Counted from the stretch's first letter, positions 43,950 through 56,973 are shown. The stretch: 64,000 nt of DNA from Schistosoma haematobium (GCF_000699445.3 NC_067196.1:29740616-29804615); one strand, 5' to 3'. Made by a program: numbers and translations. The notes: generated from the sequence alone by a model not told the origin.

Positions 43950-45230
43950 GGGAAGTTGAAGGATCTTCATTTACAAGAATGGTGATGCCTCATGGTGAAA
44001 ACCGAGAGTCTTTGAAGGTAACGAAGCCGACGTCCTTTCTAACAACCAGAGCAACAGTTTTTATAGGTACACAGAATGTCCGGATAGTATGGCAGACCGG
44101 TAGGAACAGTCGAATAACTGTGAAAATAAGGAGATACAACTTGGTGATTCTCAGACTATTTATTTTATTTATTTAAACGCATAAACATTGGTACAAAGAG
44201 GCACCAAATAGATATGCGTCACATAAGTCATTCGATTTGTGCAAGGGCTGGGATACTGTCCAAACCGAAGTGGGTGGTTTGCTTAGGGGGTCACATCCGG
44301 AGCCTTCGACCTAAAGGTCTGATCCACAAGGCAGTGGAGCAACGTCAGCAGATGCAGTCCCATGGTAGCCGGTGACCAACAATAGGTTCACACGCCATTT
44401 GTTCCTTCAGGATATTGGAGCCCATGTACACCAATGGTTTGGTATCAGGGTTTTCCAACTTCACCAGGTGGACTCTCCGTGTCCAACAACCCGGTTAAAG
44501 CGCCGGACTCAAGTTAGACAGGAAAGATTAAATTCACGAGATGTTGTTCTACTCTGACAATGACCAAGAAAATGCTCCGCACACACAGGGAGTCGCTTTG
44601 ATGCTGTTCAAAGAAGTACAAAAAGCACTTATAGGACAGGTATCTTATGGATCCAAAATCCTTAAAGTATCTTTCAAAACAAAGAAGGAGGAGATAACAA
44701 TGAATATTACCCACTGATATGCGCCCAACAATGATAGCAACGAGGACGATAAAGACCAGTCTTGTGAGAGGCTGCAATCAATCATGGTGAAGTGCTCAGG
44801 AAAGGACCTGACCATCCTGATGGGAGACCGGAACGCCGAAATAGGGATGAACAACAGGTATGGAGATATATATAACATGAACTGAATGGGGAAAGGGACG
44901 AAAATGGTGACAGGTTTGCAAATTTATGTGCATTCAACTAAGTAGTTATAGGCGGCACAATATTCCCACACGAAAGCATACACAAAACTAGGTGGGTCTC
45001 ACCGGATCACACTATAGAGAACCAGATCGACCATATCTTCATCGCTAAAAAATTCAGAAGGTCAGTTGAAAGCGTGAGAAACAAGAGAAGAACTGACGTA
45101 GCTTCAGATCACCACCTGGTGGTTGCCAAGATGAAACTAAAGCTGAAGAAGCACTGGACAACTAGGGAAACAACATTACATTCGCTGGAAGCCGTAAGGC
45201 TAATTCCTCCTCTGACAAAAAGGAAAACAA
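43950..45230 (+). mobile_element. RTE-type retrotransposon, first copy (endonuclease part)
   Basis: Endonuclease start (GTQNVRIVWQTGR), interrupted by the nested element, then QERLNSRDVVLLYS, ENAPHTQGVALML, ILMGDRNAEIG and ASDHHLVVAKMKLKLKKHWT. Several stops and frame changes. It breaks off after the endonuclease and a second element start follows at once. Confidence 0.8.
44152..44510 (-). mobile_element. Short retroposed element nested in an RTE copy
   Basis: Inverted match to the right 360 bp of 10068-10548 (TCCGGCGCTT, CATGGTAGCCGGTGACCA, AATGATTTATGTG-like, TTTAAATAAATAAA tail at the left edge). Interrupts the endonuclease coding region of the surrounding RTE copy between TACAACTTGGTGATTCTC and AAGTTAGACAGG. 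Confidence 0.75.
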
Positions 45231-48000
45231 CAAACATAGGCACAATGAATGTCCGTCCAATGTGGGAGGATCATTCAAATAACCGCAGAAATGGAAAGAT
45301 ACAACATGAGATATGCTTGGAATAACTGAGACCCATTGGGAAAGATCTAGACAGGGAAGACTAGCTTCGGAAGAAATATTATTGATCATAAAGATGAAAG
45401 AACCCTACACGCTGTTCTCCAAAGAACTTATCAGATTAAAAACTTGTAACTTCAAGATTACTGAAGCACCCTTTAAAGGAAAGAGGTTACAATGGATATC
45501 GTACATGGCTACGCACTCACCAGTCATGAAAGTGAAGTTAATAAATGCCAGTTTTATGACAGGCTAACCTATCCTACGGAAAACCCAGGAAAATACTTGA
45601 TATTTCTGACGGGAAAACTAAACGCCAAAGTGGGGATAGGAAACGCCATGTATGGACTCATCATCGGGCGATATGGATTGTGAGAAAGAAACGAGAATGC
45701 TGAGAGGCTGGTATATTCACTTGGTTTTAACAGCATAGTTGTAGATGGTAACACTTCCCGACAAATACATACACAGAGCTGCTTGAGTTTCGCTAGACCA
45801 TATCGACCATATGTGTATAAGTAAAAACTTCAGGTCCATCGAAGATGTAAGAACAAAGGGAGGAGTTGATGTATTTTCAGATCATTATCTGATGGTAGCC
45901 AAGCTAAAACTAAAGTTAAAGATGCAATAAACAGTTGGAGAATCAGTGTTACAAAAGTTTGATATGGCCTTTCTTCGAGTTACTAACAAGTTCAACGAGT
46001 TCTAGATAGGTCCCACCAACCAGTTTGAAGCCTTATAAGATCTACTGCAAGAGGAAAATACTGAAAAACACTAGAAAGGGATTAAAGAAGCAATAACTTT
46101 GACGTACCAAACGCTGAGTCCCAAGAAGCACCAGAATAAAGGATGGGTCTATGTAGACAGCCTGGAAAGGATTCAAGAAGACGAAAACACGAAGATAGAA
46201 ATCAAAGCTAACAAAAAAAGACACAGGTTGAATATACAGAAGCAAACAGGAGTGAAGAAGAGTATTAAAGCTGAGTCGGAAGTATGTTGAAGAACTGGTA
46301 AATACAGAAAAAAAGCTGCAAGGGAAGGAAATATGAAAGGACCGTATGATACAACCAATAAGCTAGCAGGAATATATGGTAGACCAGAGCAAGAAGTCAA
46401 GAGAAAAAGAGGGAAAACAACGGCTGAAGTTAATGAGCAACAGGACCAGTCGCCACAGCATTTGAAGAGCTCTTGAATAAACCGGCACCGCTAAACCGAC
46501 CGGAAGTTGAGGCAACACACATAGATAGTACCACACTAACAATATAAAAATTTAGCAAGACCATTACACAAATCATGAATCGGAAAGTAGTAGGACCAGA
46601 CAACACACTAGTTGAGGTGCTGAAGTTAGATATTGAGGTATCAGTAAAGATGTCCCACGTTCTCTTCAGAAAGACTTGAAAGGAGCGAGTACCAGTGGAC
46701 TAGAGGGAGGGATGTCTCATCAAGACATCCTAGTAAGTGTGAGAACTACGGAGCTATCACGCTACTGTCAGTACCAGGCAAGGTTTTCAACAGCGTTGCT
46801 GAACCGAATGAAAGATCGGGCAGACGCGCAACCTCGAGATCAACGGGCTGGATTAACCATGTACCGGACGAATCGCGACATGGAGGGTCGTTGTTTAAAA
46901 CTCAACTGAACGGAACTCACTGCTTTATGTAAACTTCCTTTACTATGAAAAAATCCGACAACATAGATAGGAAGACCTTGTATAATTTTCTTCAACATTA
47001 TGGAGTGAGTGAAAAGATTATCAGCATCATACGGAACTTTTACCAAGGACTACAATTCAAAGTCGCGTATGGAAGATAGCTTACAGACCCAAATAAAAAA
47101 TGGTGTCAAAGAAAAATGTCTTCTTTCATCTTTTCTTTTTCTACTAGCTGTTGACTAGATCATGAAAACCACACCTCAGGAAAAGCACGGAATACAGTAG
47201 ACGCCTTAGACACAGTTGGATGACTTGGACTTTGCGAATGACAGCACTACTATTGCATACAAAACAACAAATACAAAAGATAGCCAGCATATTAGCTATT
47301 TCGGCAATAGTAGGTTTCAAAATCCATAGGGGGAGAAACAGGGTCCTGGAATACAACACGGCGAGCCCCAGTCAATTCCCACTTGGTGGGGGGAGCTCTG
47401 GAAGAAAAGGAACTCTACGTATTTAGGAGGCACCATCGATACACAGGGAGGATCTGATCAAATATCAAGGCATGAATTGGGAAAGCGAAGAAAACTTTCA
47501 TACGACTGAAGAATATCTGAAACCCGAAACAACCGTCATAGAACCCCAAAATTAGAATTTTCTACATTAATGTTAAAAGTTCTACTATATGGGGTTAAAG
47601 CGCAGAGGAATAGCACCACCATCATCAAAAAATGTACAGACATTAATAATTAGGTGACTGTGTAAGATACTTCAAATACACTGGTCAGACACTATCAGGA
47701 ATAACTAAGTCATGGAATAAACTGGCTGAGGAAGAAATTAGGAAAAAGACGCTGGATGTAGGTGAGGCACATTATGAACAAACTATTAAACTGTACCACA
47801 AAGCAAGGCCAGACTTGGAGTCCTCAAGACAAAAGAGGAAGAGGTAGATCAGGAAGTGCGTTCTCCCAGGAATTAGTAGCAAGCATCAAGAATAAAAACA
47901 CAACTAGGCGACAACTGGTAAGGAAATCAGGACAGAACCACTTGAAGATCGCTGGTAGGCAGCTTATGCCCCAAGAGGAGCACCAAACTTAAGTAAGTGA
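45231..48000 (+). mobile_element. RTE-type retrotransposon, second copy
   Basis: Restarts with IGTMNVRPMWED, then endonuclease pieces (FLTGKLNAKVGIGN), linker, reverse transcriptase pieces (SVPGKVFN-like, LLNRMKDRADAQPRDQRAG, NIDRKTLYNFLQHYG), ADDL-like region near 47200 and the C-terminal LAEEEIRKK and RGRSGSA blocks. No single frame survives. Same family as the scrap at 8808. Confidence 0.8.
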
Positions 48001-48924
48001 ACATATTGGACCTTATGTCTGGTGTTGAGATATGACATTCGACAGTTTAAGTAGACTAATGACTAAAGCTAGAATTCTGTATATTTATAAAGCAGATGAA
48101 TCGCAGACATAAAATTGTCAAGATATGGTTAGATACAAGAGCAACATCCACTATGGATGACAACTGTCATTCGTTGCGATCTTGGTACCACAGAAAACTA
48201 AAAAAACACAGTAGCTTTTGATAATTCACTCGCTCATGTACCACTTCATTGTGAACCTACTAAATAATAGGATATATTGAGATAAAAGACGTACTTAGTA
48301 TTACAATTACTACAACATATTCCCTTCATCTGGTTGTTATTAATAACCACCCAGTTGTTAATGGTGATAAATGTAACTCAAGTAAGCCTCAGTTTGAAAA
48401 ATTTATGCAACGTACTGTAATTACTTAGTATGGCAAAGTCGTTCCTCCACCGGTATTAGCTTACAATAATAACCTGGCAATCATCAACATTGTATCCACG
48501 GTGAAAGAAATCTTCACATCACATCAGGGGGACAATAACTTCAAGTAAGATTAAATAAAAAATAACGAAAGGGGATTGAATTTAGCTGTATGAAGTTAAT
48601 CAGATCAGAGAGGTGAGGTCGAGAACGAAATAGAGATGAAGCCCTTCTTATGGCTCAGGTAACTATATGTAGATCTAGTGAATGTGACGTACTAAAGTAA
48701 CTGAAAAGCAACACACCGACACTATGAAATAATTGGAAACTTTTTAATCCAGTAGTCAATGTCAAGATGTATAGAGCCGGAAATGAGGAGCTTAATCAAT
48801 AATTTTGCCTGTTGACATTAAGCAGTACTGCTGAATATAAGGAAGTTTTTTAACCGGAAACGTATCAGAACACCGAAACATCCACTATTTTAGACGAAAG
48901 CCACTCAGTACCACGACCGGTTCC
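48001..48924. other. Between RTE copies and CR1 fragment
   Basis: No coding frame or named repeat recognised; possibly further decayed element sequence. Confidence 0.35.
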
Positions 48925-49260
48925 TTGTTTTACAAGGAGCATCGATCCAGTGAGTTGTGGTTACGAATTTTGTCGTATCGTAGGACACGAGGTGACCTTA
49001 TACTGGCATTTCGTATCTTTAATTATGATTTGGGTGTTAATACGTCTTATTTTTTTGCTTCCTCCAGCACTAATAATCTCCGAGGTCATAGCAAGAAGGT
49101 TCATAAACCAAGATCTAATAAACTTAAAGTGGGGTCCCGTTTTTCTTATCGAGTAGTCAATCACTGGAACGCCTTACCCGAACAAGTGGTACCAGCCCCA
49201 TCAGTGAATACTTTCAAGGAGAAGCTGGCCCTTCACTGGAAATCAATGTGTCAGGACTAA
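48925..49260 (+). pseudogene. C-terminal fragment of a CR1-like reverse transcriptase
   Basis: An open stretch of 111 codons with LSYRRTRGDLILAFRI, NNLRGHSKKVHKPRSNKL and FSYRVVNHWNALPEQVV, the post-RT block found at the C-terminus of CR1/SR1-type elements, ending with a stop at 49260. The RT core upstream is missing. Confidence 0.8.
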
Positions 49261-49996
49261 TACAGGTTCACCAACCTACTATCCTTATTACTGAAGAGTT
49301 AACCTAATATATCTCTTGTCCAAATCCTTCACTTCGTAAACGATACAATGATCTTCGAATAAAGATGGTTATCGAGAAGCGACGGTTGCAAACCAAGAAG
49401 TCGAAATAACGAGTCATAAGTCAACTGCCAATGCTTGTTTTCTTTAAGTTTGTACACATCAAGTCGACATTAACGTCGAGAAAACTAATCAAGGCTTACA
49501 GTGTGTAGTCTTCGCGTTTCTGGACGTGAAAAAGTCGCATAATTTTAACTTCATGTAAGTTATTGTCACATTCCCAGTTAATAAAGTCGACCTTCTTTAG
49601 CAATTTTCGTTCGTGATACTTTAATTTGCGGACCATTGCAACGCTACCGTTTGAACTTTAGCGTTCATACACTATCCAATACCTGGTGGCTCGTATAAAG
49701 GGGTTGTTTTGTTGTTTCAAGACGGTCTTGGGTCTTTAAAAATGTCCAAAGGATACCTATCTAGCCACTCGACCGTGCTATTCCTAGTCAGTTTGTTAGT
49801 TATTTGTGAGTTTGCATATTAGTCTCAGTTTCGCTTCGGAGAGGATAAGGGGCTTGGTTGTCTATGTTAATCTTGGCCATATGAGTTTCTCAGTTGATCC
49901 AACCTTCTTTTAAATGCATTAATAAATGGAGCTTCAATCACATCTTGACGTAGCAATTTCCATCTGTTGATGATTCTATGAGAAAATCGACAGTCA
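49261..49996. other. Between CR1 fragment and gypsy LTR
   Basis: Less AT-rich than the introns, no product recognised. May hold the CR1 3' UTR at its left end. Confidence 0.35.
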
Positions 49997-50302
49997 TGTG
50001 GCAGTAAATAAATCCCCAAAATAAATAGCTCTGTAAGTTTTCGACATTGGTTTTAATGAACTCACCTAGCTGAAGGCGCTCGGTCATGTATCCGCACCAG
50101 ATCACGGGAGGGAACGCCGTGCTCAACAATCCCTACAATCGCTAGCCAGATTAGATCAGACGAACCTCGATATATTGATAGCCTATCAAATATACCTTCG
50201 AACCAACTCGCAACTGAATTTGACCTCGCTTGGTGTGTACGCTTCATATTAGGTGTTACTGGTTGAAGCGTTGTCAAACTCCAAATATTTGTGGCATCTT
50301 CA
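49997..50302 (+). repeat. 5' LTR of the degraded gypsy element
   Basis: Its start and the block around 50077-50205 recur at 54648-54860. Its end is set by the TGG primer-site start at 50304. Confidence 0.75.
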
Positions 50303-50479
50303 TTGGTGAACCTAACGTAATCTGCTACAACAAATTGTAAACAGTGAGTTTGATCACTAATGGGATTCCATAATTCATTGATTAATTTTATTGTTTTATA
50401 CATTGTGATATTTTTTCATGTTCTTCGATATCTATATATTTTTCCTTCATTCATTCTTGTATTTCATATTTCATCATGA

Positions 50480-51037
50480 ATGAACAGACATAACGTACTT
50501 AAGCTTAAGACTTTGTACCCACTTTCGTTCCAACTGATGTCCTTCCGGCCAGACAACATCGAAGCCTGGTTTTACTACGCAGAAGCCGATTTCTCCTAGC
50601 ACGGTGTGAACGACACACGTGCACAATTCCTCGCAGTAGTCAAGGCAATACCGCACGAATTCAACGGGTACGTAATACCTAGTATGTTTACTTGTGATGT
50701 TTCTAAACCTTACGAAACACCGAAACGTTCTATTCTTAAACGCGGAGACCTAACCGACAGACAAGGGTTAGACCAACTCCTCAATAACATCGACCTGCAA
50801 CACTGTTCTGCGGCCGACATGTTGGAACGAATGAGAGAGGTTATCGGCCAAAGAACCTTCGATTATGGCCTGTTCAAACATCTTTTCTTGTCCAAACGTT
50901 CTCATCAGGTGCAATCTGTGCTTGTCTCGTTCCACAACAGCGCCTTAGACGAGCTGGCTGCATCCGCCGACCGCATTTTAGAAATAACAAAATCTTCCAA
51001 TACCGAGGTTCTTATTAGCCAAAGAAAAGACTCATAA
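50480..51037 (+). pseudogene. Gag remnant of the degraded gypsy element
   Basis: Opens with an ATG at 50480, reads RPDNIEAWFYYAEADF like the Gag start of the other elements ([10 protein letters not shown]), meets a stop at about 50597, and continues open in the same frame to 51037. The middle has the Gag features seen in the intact copy (RQGLDQLLN, LFKHLFLSK, ELAASADRILE). The finger region and the link to Pol are damaged between 51037 and 51187. Confidence 0.8.
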
Positions 51038-51186
51038 CCGATTTATGTCATATACTTACGCGTTATCTCAATTTTCGTAACGACCGTTAGCGATCACACA
51101 CCCACGTAGAAGCACTTCACGTGAGCGATCTGTCCCTAGACCACGAGTGACGGATAACCCCGACTTGTGTTGGTATCATAACCAGT

Positions 51187-54163
51187 ATGGAAAGTCTTCC
51201 AGAAGTTGCAGAAAACTCTGCAAAACAACTCGGGAACCTTCCAAGCCGGCGCGCGTTAACGGCAACCGTGGCCGGCGAACATAGCCGTCTGTTGTACGTC
51301 ACAGATGTGGCAACAAGAGCTCGCTACCACGTCGACACTGGCGCAGAAGTTAGCGTTCTCCCAGCGAATTCCAACGACCGACTTCACGAATCAGCTTTAA
51401 ACTTACGGGCGGCAAACGGAAAGCCTATCGCTACGTATGGCAAAAGGTATGTTTACCTCAACGTGGGTTCACGCAAACCCATTCACTGGATCTTCGTTGT
51501 TGCAGATGTTTCTATGGACCTTCTACAACATCACAATCTGATCGTAGATACGCGCAAACGGAGGCTAGTAGAAGTAAACACTAATTTATGCGTTTGCGTA
51601 ACTTCTATTTCTGGTTGCAGATTATCTCCAGTCACAATTGAGCACACGATAGACCCATTTTATCAACCACCACTCGATAAGTATCCTGGGATACACCAAA
51701 CGCAAACGAAGTTACCATGTGTAACCAGCAACGCTAAATATCATATCACGACTACAGGATCACCTGTATTCTCTAAAGCACGTCGACTAGCTCCAGAAAA
51801 GCTAAGGTTGGCCAAAAATGAATTTGACCACATGACAGACTTAGGAATCATACGACCGTCAAATAGCGCATATGCATCTCCGTTGCACATGGTCCCTAAA
51901 AAGGACAGCAACGATTGGCGTTCAACGGGTGACTATCGGCGATTGAATGCGAAAACCATTCCCGATCGTTACCCGTTGCCTCACATTCACGGTTTGACAG
52001 CTATGTTTAAAGGTACAACTGTCTTTTCGAAAATCGACTTGGTTAAAGCGTATAACCAAATTCCCATGACCATTGACGACATTCCGAAAGCAGCTATCAT
52101 AACTCCCTTCGGACTCTACGAATTTTCGCGAGTGCCTTTCGGTCTAAGAAACGCTGCACAAACCTTCCAAAGGTTAAAAGACGATGTCTTTCGAGGTCTC
52201 AACTTCGTACATGCGTATGTTGACGACTGTCCAATAGCAAGTCCGGACAAAGAATCTCATCTCAAGCATCTGGATCTTGTTTTCGACCGACTACAAAAAC
52301 ATGGCATTACTGTAAACATTCAGAAATGCCAAATCGGAACTGACTCGTTAGACTTCCTAGGACACACTATAGGTGCTCAAGGCATTCGACCCCTTAGAAC
52401 AAAAGTGGCGGCCATTCTGGATTGCCCAGAACCGACCACCACCAAGCAATTACGCGGTAGACGCATCCGACTCAGCAATCGGAGGAGTCTTACAACAATG
52501 GGTTAACAACTCCTGGCAACCTTTGGCATTTTCTCTAGACGGTTGCTAGACACCGAATCGAGGTGTAGCACATTCGGTAGGGAACTCCTAGCTATGTATT
52601 GTGCTGTACGGCATTTTCGACACTATATCGAAGGCCGCAAATTTACCCTTTTCACTGGCCATAAACCGCTTACCTTTTCTTTACGCTATTCTTCAGACAA
52701 GTACTGACCTTGTGACTCTCAACAAATGGAATACATTTCGCAGTTTACTCCGGACATTCAACACATTTCTGGAGCAAACAAAGTAGTCGCAGACGCCTTG
52801 TCTCGAATAACTTCCTCGAACAGTTCCCAAGGAATCGACCTTCTTAAACTCGCCCAGCTTCAAAAGTAGACACTGATCTTCAGCACGAGTTATCGTCTGC
52901 AACTCTCAAGCCGCGCATCATACAGATGGAAACAGGTAAGAAACCTTACTTTGTGACACATCTACAGGTAGGTATCGCCCAATCGTGCCGAAACGTTATC
53001 GACGCAATGTCTTCGATATGTTGCACAAACTTTCTCATCCAGGTGTTCGTGCAACCATCAAGCTTATAGCAGAACGGTTTTGCTGACCTGGAATGAATAA
53101 AGACGTGAGGGAGTGGGCACGCTCCTGTGTAAGCTGCCAAAAATCTAAGGTCATCAGACACAATAAATGTCCCTTAGGCTCATTTAGAACTCCTGATGCT
53201 CGATTCGACCATGTTCATCTGGATTCGGTAGGACATTTACCAGATTCAAATGGATACTCTTATCTCTTAACCTGCGTAGACCGTTTCACTCGATGGCCAG
53301 AAGCAGTACCTATCAAGGACATCGCTGCTGAAACAGTGGCCTGCACCTTCGTCGAACGATGGGTAGCAAACTTCGGCTGTCCTTCAACTATTACTACAGA
53401 CCGCGGACGTCAGTTCGAGTCTGAACTTTTCCGTTGTCTGATCACACTTTTGGGAATCACTCGCTTCCGAACGACTGCCTACCACCCACAAGCAAACGGG
53501 TTGGTAAAACGTTTTCACTGACAACTTAAAGCTTCACTATCAGCTGTAGACGTTTCACAACGGACCGATGCTCTTCTACTCGTCTTACTAGGTATTTGCA
53601 ATGCAGTGGAAGCTGACATTGGATACACTGTGGCTCAACTCGTTTATGGAACGAAACTTCGACTTCCAGGAGAATTCGTGGGTCCTTCATCCTCTTCAAT
53701 GAACATGGATCTAACCTCCTACACGAACAGGCTTACAAACGCAACGCGTTCAGTTAAACCTGTTCCCACTCGACCTCAATCAACTGATGTTTTTGTTCAA
53801 CCTGACTTACGATATAGTACACACGTTTCCATTCGTCGAGACTCGCATCGACGACCTTTTGAATCAGCATACGAAGGACCCTTCAAAGTTCTTCAACGCG
53901 AACCTAAGTACTATATAATCGATAAGGACGGAACCAACGATAGCATCAGCATCGATCGCCCCAACGCAGCGTATTTAGGAGATCATATCCATGTCGATTT
54001 TCCTTCGGTACAATCGAACGACACGACTCCGACGCTAATAATACCTCATCCGACAACCAACACGCACGATGATACTTTGACAGTATCTGAAACTAAACTT
54101 AAAACAGCGCGTTCTGGAAGAAGAGTAAGATTTCCAGAACATTTAAATGACTATTGCACGTAA
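51187..54163 (+). pseudogene. Pol remnant: protease, RT, broken RNase H, integrase
   Basis: 51187-52506 is open: protease VDTGAEVSVLPA, then reverse transcriptase with [16 protein letters not shown] and the active-site YVDD. At about 52450 the sequence jumps from the RT end (TTKQLRG) directly to the RNase H start (VDASDSAIGGVL, in another frame), removing the connection domain. RNase H continues in broken frames to about 52800. Integrase at 53000-53521 keeps a zinc finger and [10 protein letters not shown] but has a stop after the zinc-finger His pair and another after KRFH, and the catalytic Glu of the V-E-R-F-H motif is Lys (GLVKRFH). The C-terminal part is 53606-54163. Not functional. Confidence 0.85.
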
Positions 54164-54647
54164 GACACTAGTTAACATTTTGTTTCATCTCGATTTTCCA
54201 TGGCATTATATATAATATTAAAAAAATTTTATATGCTTATATTTATATATATTTATTAGTTGGCTAATATGTATATTAAATAAATTTAAAAAATTTTTTT
54301 GTAAAAATCGCTTTTACTCTATTTTCCTTTTTTCGCCCACTTTGTGTGTTGAGGCGCGTGCGAGTTTACTTCGACATGCATTTACAAATTCTTTTTTTCT
54401 TTTCCAGGACGGCTGGAAAAGACGGTAAAAAGAACGATGAGATTAAGGAGGTACCAAAACTTTTCATTGTATATTACGTTTATTACTCACTGTATTTTAT
54501 GGTCCCTTATAGTAAGGAAAGACGACCAGACGCTGCTAAACCTAGCAAGCTATCAGAAGAGTGTTTACCAACGACAAACTCGTTGAGTTTAAACTTCTGG
54601 CTGGACACGTCTTAGGGTCATCACTACTTCATTAGAAGGAAGTGATC

Positions 54648-54860
54648 TGTAGCGATAAATAAATCCCCAAAATAAATAGCTCAGTACGTTTCCGACATTG
54701 GATGCTGACCATATATTTTAATGGACTAATCTAGATGAAGGCGCTCCCTCATACATCCGCACCAGATCACAAATGAGAACGCCGTGCTCATTAAACCTTG
54801 CAATCCATAACCAGATTAGATCAGAGGAACCCCGATATATTGACAGCCTATCAAAAATAT
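54648..54860 (+). repeat. 3' LTR of the degraded gypsy element, right end lost
   Basis: Matches the 5' LTR up to the ATATATTGA.AGCCTATCAAA block, then diverges. The tRNA-Glu repeat array begins about 160 bp further on. Confidence 0.7.
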
Positions 54861-55666
54861 AATCGGAAAAAATGGAGTATGCGTTTTCAATAAAATGATT
54901 CAACGGAATCTTATTCGATGTTAAAGATAAATATTCAACAAAACCAGAATATATGCGGCGTCCTAATAGTGAATGCATGATGTAACTAGTTATATTCGAC
55001 AGTAGACTGACAAACGTGGTCTAATAAACAAGGTTGATTGTTGCATGTCCACATTGAATTCGATGGAAGTGTATTATGATTGAATGTGTGGATTCTTATT
55101 GACATTCACGTGAACACATCACATACACAAGTGAAAGTACACACACACACACACGCATGCATGCATGCAATCACTCACTTACGCACTCAATTAATCAATC
55201 AATCAATCGATCAATCACTCACTCACACACACACACAGACGAACAAACATGTGTGGCCTTGCAGTCTGTGGAAGTAGGTGGATAGAATTATGTGGAGGCG
55301 TGGTGTTGTTCCCGACAATTTATCAGTCGGTAGATCAGTATCTGTGACTTCTCCGTCCAGATGGTGTTGTTGTTGTTGTTGGTGTTGTTGTTGGTGGTGG
55401 TGGTGGTGGTGATGGTGATTTTGTTGCCGCTGTTGTTCATGATATTGATGATGATGACGACGACAATGTCGTTGTTGGGGATGTTGTTATTTGAATTGGT
55501 GATGAGTATGCTGGAATAGTGCGTTTTCGATGCTTGTGTGATGAATGTTGTTGCGTATGTGTTGGTGATGTTGATATAGACTGTAGTAGTATGTGGACAT
55601 ATGGTGTATGTGCATGTTAGTAATTGTGAATGGATGATGTGTGTTGTTCTGTTGGACAGTAGGTTG

Positions 55667-55738
55667 TCCCGCGTGGTCTAGTGGTTAGGATTCCTGGCTT
55701 TCACCCAGGCGGCCCGGGTTCGATTCCCGGCGCGGGAA
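55667..55738 (+). tRNA. tRNA-Glu (UUC)
   Basis: 72 nt with a fully paired acceptor stem (TCCCGCG / CGCGGGA), A box TGGTCTAGTGG, anticodon stem CCTGG/CCAGG, loop CTTTCAC with anticodon TTC at 55700-55702, T arm CCGGGTTCGATTCCCGG and discriminator A. It closely resembles metazoan tRNA-Glu. It lies inside a 1.35-kb tandem repeat unit. The first TTTT downstream is near 56217, so there is no nearby canonical Pol III terminator. Confidence 0.97.
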
Positions 55739-56901
55739 AGTTCTCACATCTACACACACACACACACATACACACACACACACCAATCTACACAACACTC
55801 ATCAACACTAGATCAACACCAACAAACACTTCCCGACCACTGACACTAGCATCCGTCACGTGCCTACATCGATAGGCAAGCACAAAATGTAAGCAAAATG
55901 TTCGATGACATATTGATTAGCCGTTCCACTTGCAGTATGTCGACAATATTCTATTCACACACTCGCTTCAGCACGTATCAAGAAACACACAACGTGTCAT
56001 GGGAATTCACACTGAAACTTCGAACAATTCAATTCTCCTCGACTCATTCCTCGATTCGTGAAAGTGGAGAAGGTGAGGTAAGACACAGTGAGCCATTGCA
56101 AAGCATACGAACAAATTGGATTCATTAATCAATCTGGTGTCTCACTATCAACCAATCGCAACGTCTGATCCCTACAATACACGCACATCGGACCAGTGTG
56201 CTCAATCCAATCTCGTGTTTTCACTTGGGCTCCGTGTAGCATTCCACATTCCCCTCCATCACACCTTCACTCACATTCAGTCATTCACTCTCCTTCCATT
56301 TAGTTCTCTCTGTCGTAGTCTGTCTTAGTGGTCAGCACATTCAGCTGCTGGCAGACTGTAAATCATGATGTCTAATGAACCAGGTTGATTGTTGCATGTC
56401 CACATTGAATTCGATGGAAGTGTATTATGATTGAATGTGTGGATTCTTATTGACATTCACGTGAACACATCACATACACAAGTGAAAGTACACACACACA
56501 CACACGCATGCATGCATGCAATCATTCACTCACGCACTCACACAATCACTCACTCACTCACTTACTCAATCAGTCAATCAATCAATCAATCGATCAATCA
56601 CTCACTCACACACACACACAGACGAACAAACATGTGTGGCCTTGCAGTCTGTGGAAGTAGGTGGATAGAATTATGTGGAGGCGTGGTGTTGTTCCCGACA
56701 ATTTATCAGTCGGTAGATCAGTATCTGTGACTTCTCCGTCCAGATGGTGTTGTTGTTGTTGTTGGTGGTTGTGGTGGTGATGGTGATTTTGTTGCCGCTG
56801 TTGTTCATGATATTGATGATGATGACGACGACAATGTCGTTGTTGGGGATGTTGTTATTTGAATTGGTGATGAGTATGCTACAATATCCGTTTTCTATGG
56901 A

Positions 56902-56973
56902 AGAACGACGCGGGAATCCAACACGGGCAGCCTGGGTGAATGCCAGGAATCCTAACCACTAGACCACGCGGGA
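56902..56973 (-). pseudogene. Decayed tRNA-Glu copy
   Basis: The 5' half (TCCCGCGTGGTCTAGTGGTTAGG) is kept, but U33 of the anticodon loop is changed (CATTCAC), the T loop reads GTTGGATTCCCGC, and the 3' acceptor strand no longer pairs. It lies in the spacer of the palindrome, at the point where the repeat array changes direction. Confidence 0.85.

Larger units (their letters stand above)
49997..54860 (+). mobile_element. Degraded Ty3/gypsy LTR retrotransposon
   Basis: 5' LTR from 49997 (TGTGGCAGTAAATAAATCCCC), primer-site start TGG at 50304 (TGGTGAACCTAACG, several changes from tRNA-Trp), Gag 50480-51037, Pol 51187-54163 in pieces, 3' LTR from 54648 (TGTAGCGATAAATAAATCCCC) until homology fades near 54860. 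The LTR copies are clearly diverged, and the coding part has stops, a frame break and a deletion. It is a different family from the elements at 39873 and 57617, though of the same clade by its Pol motifs. Confidence 0.88.

Noticed and set aside
50062..50403. 113-codon minus-strand frame
   Set aside because: Lies in the LTR of the degraded gypsy element; a similar block recurs in the other LTR at 54733-54860.
49997..54860. Possibility that the two degraded gypsy halves are separate elements
   Set aside because: Matching LTR starts at 49997 and 54648, a primer-site start right after the first, and Gag-Pol order between them fit one element.
55898..56328. Two overlapping 70-76 codon frames, mirrored at 63250-63680
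   Set aside because: They are part of the repeat unit; no start context, family or protein-like features beyond being copied with the unit.
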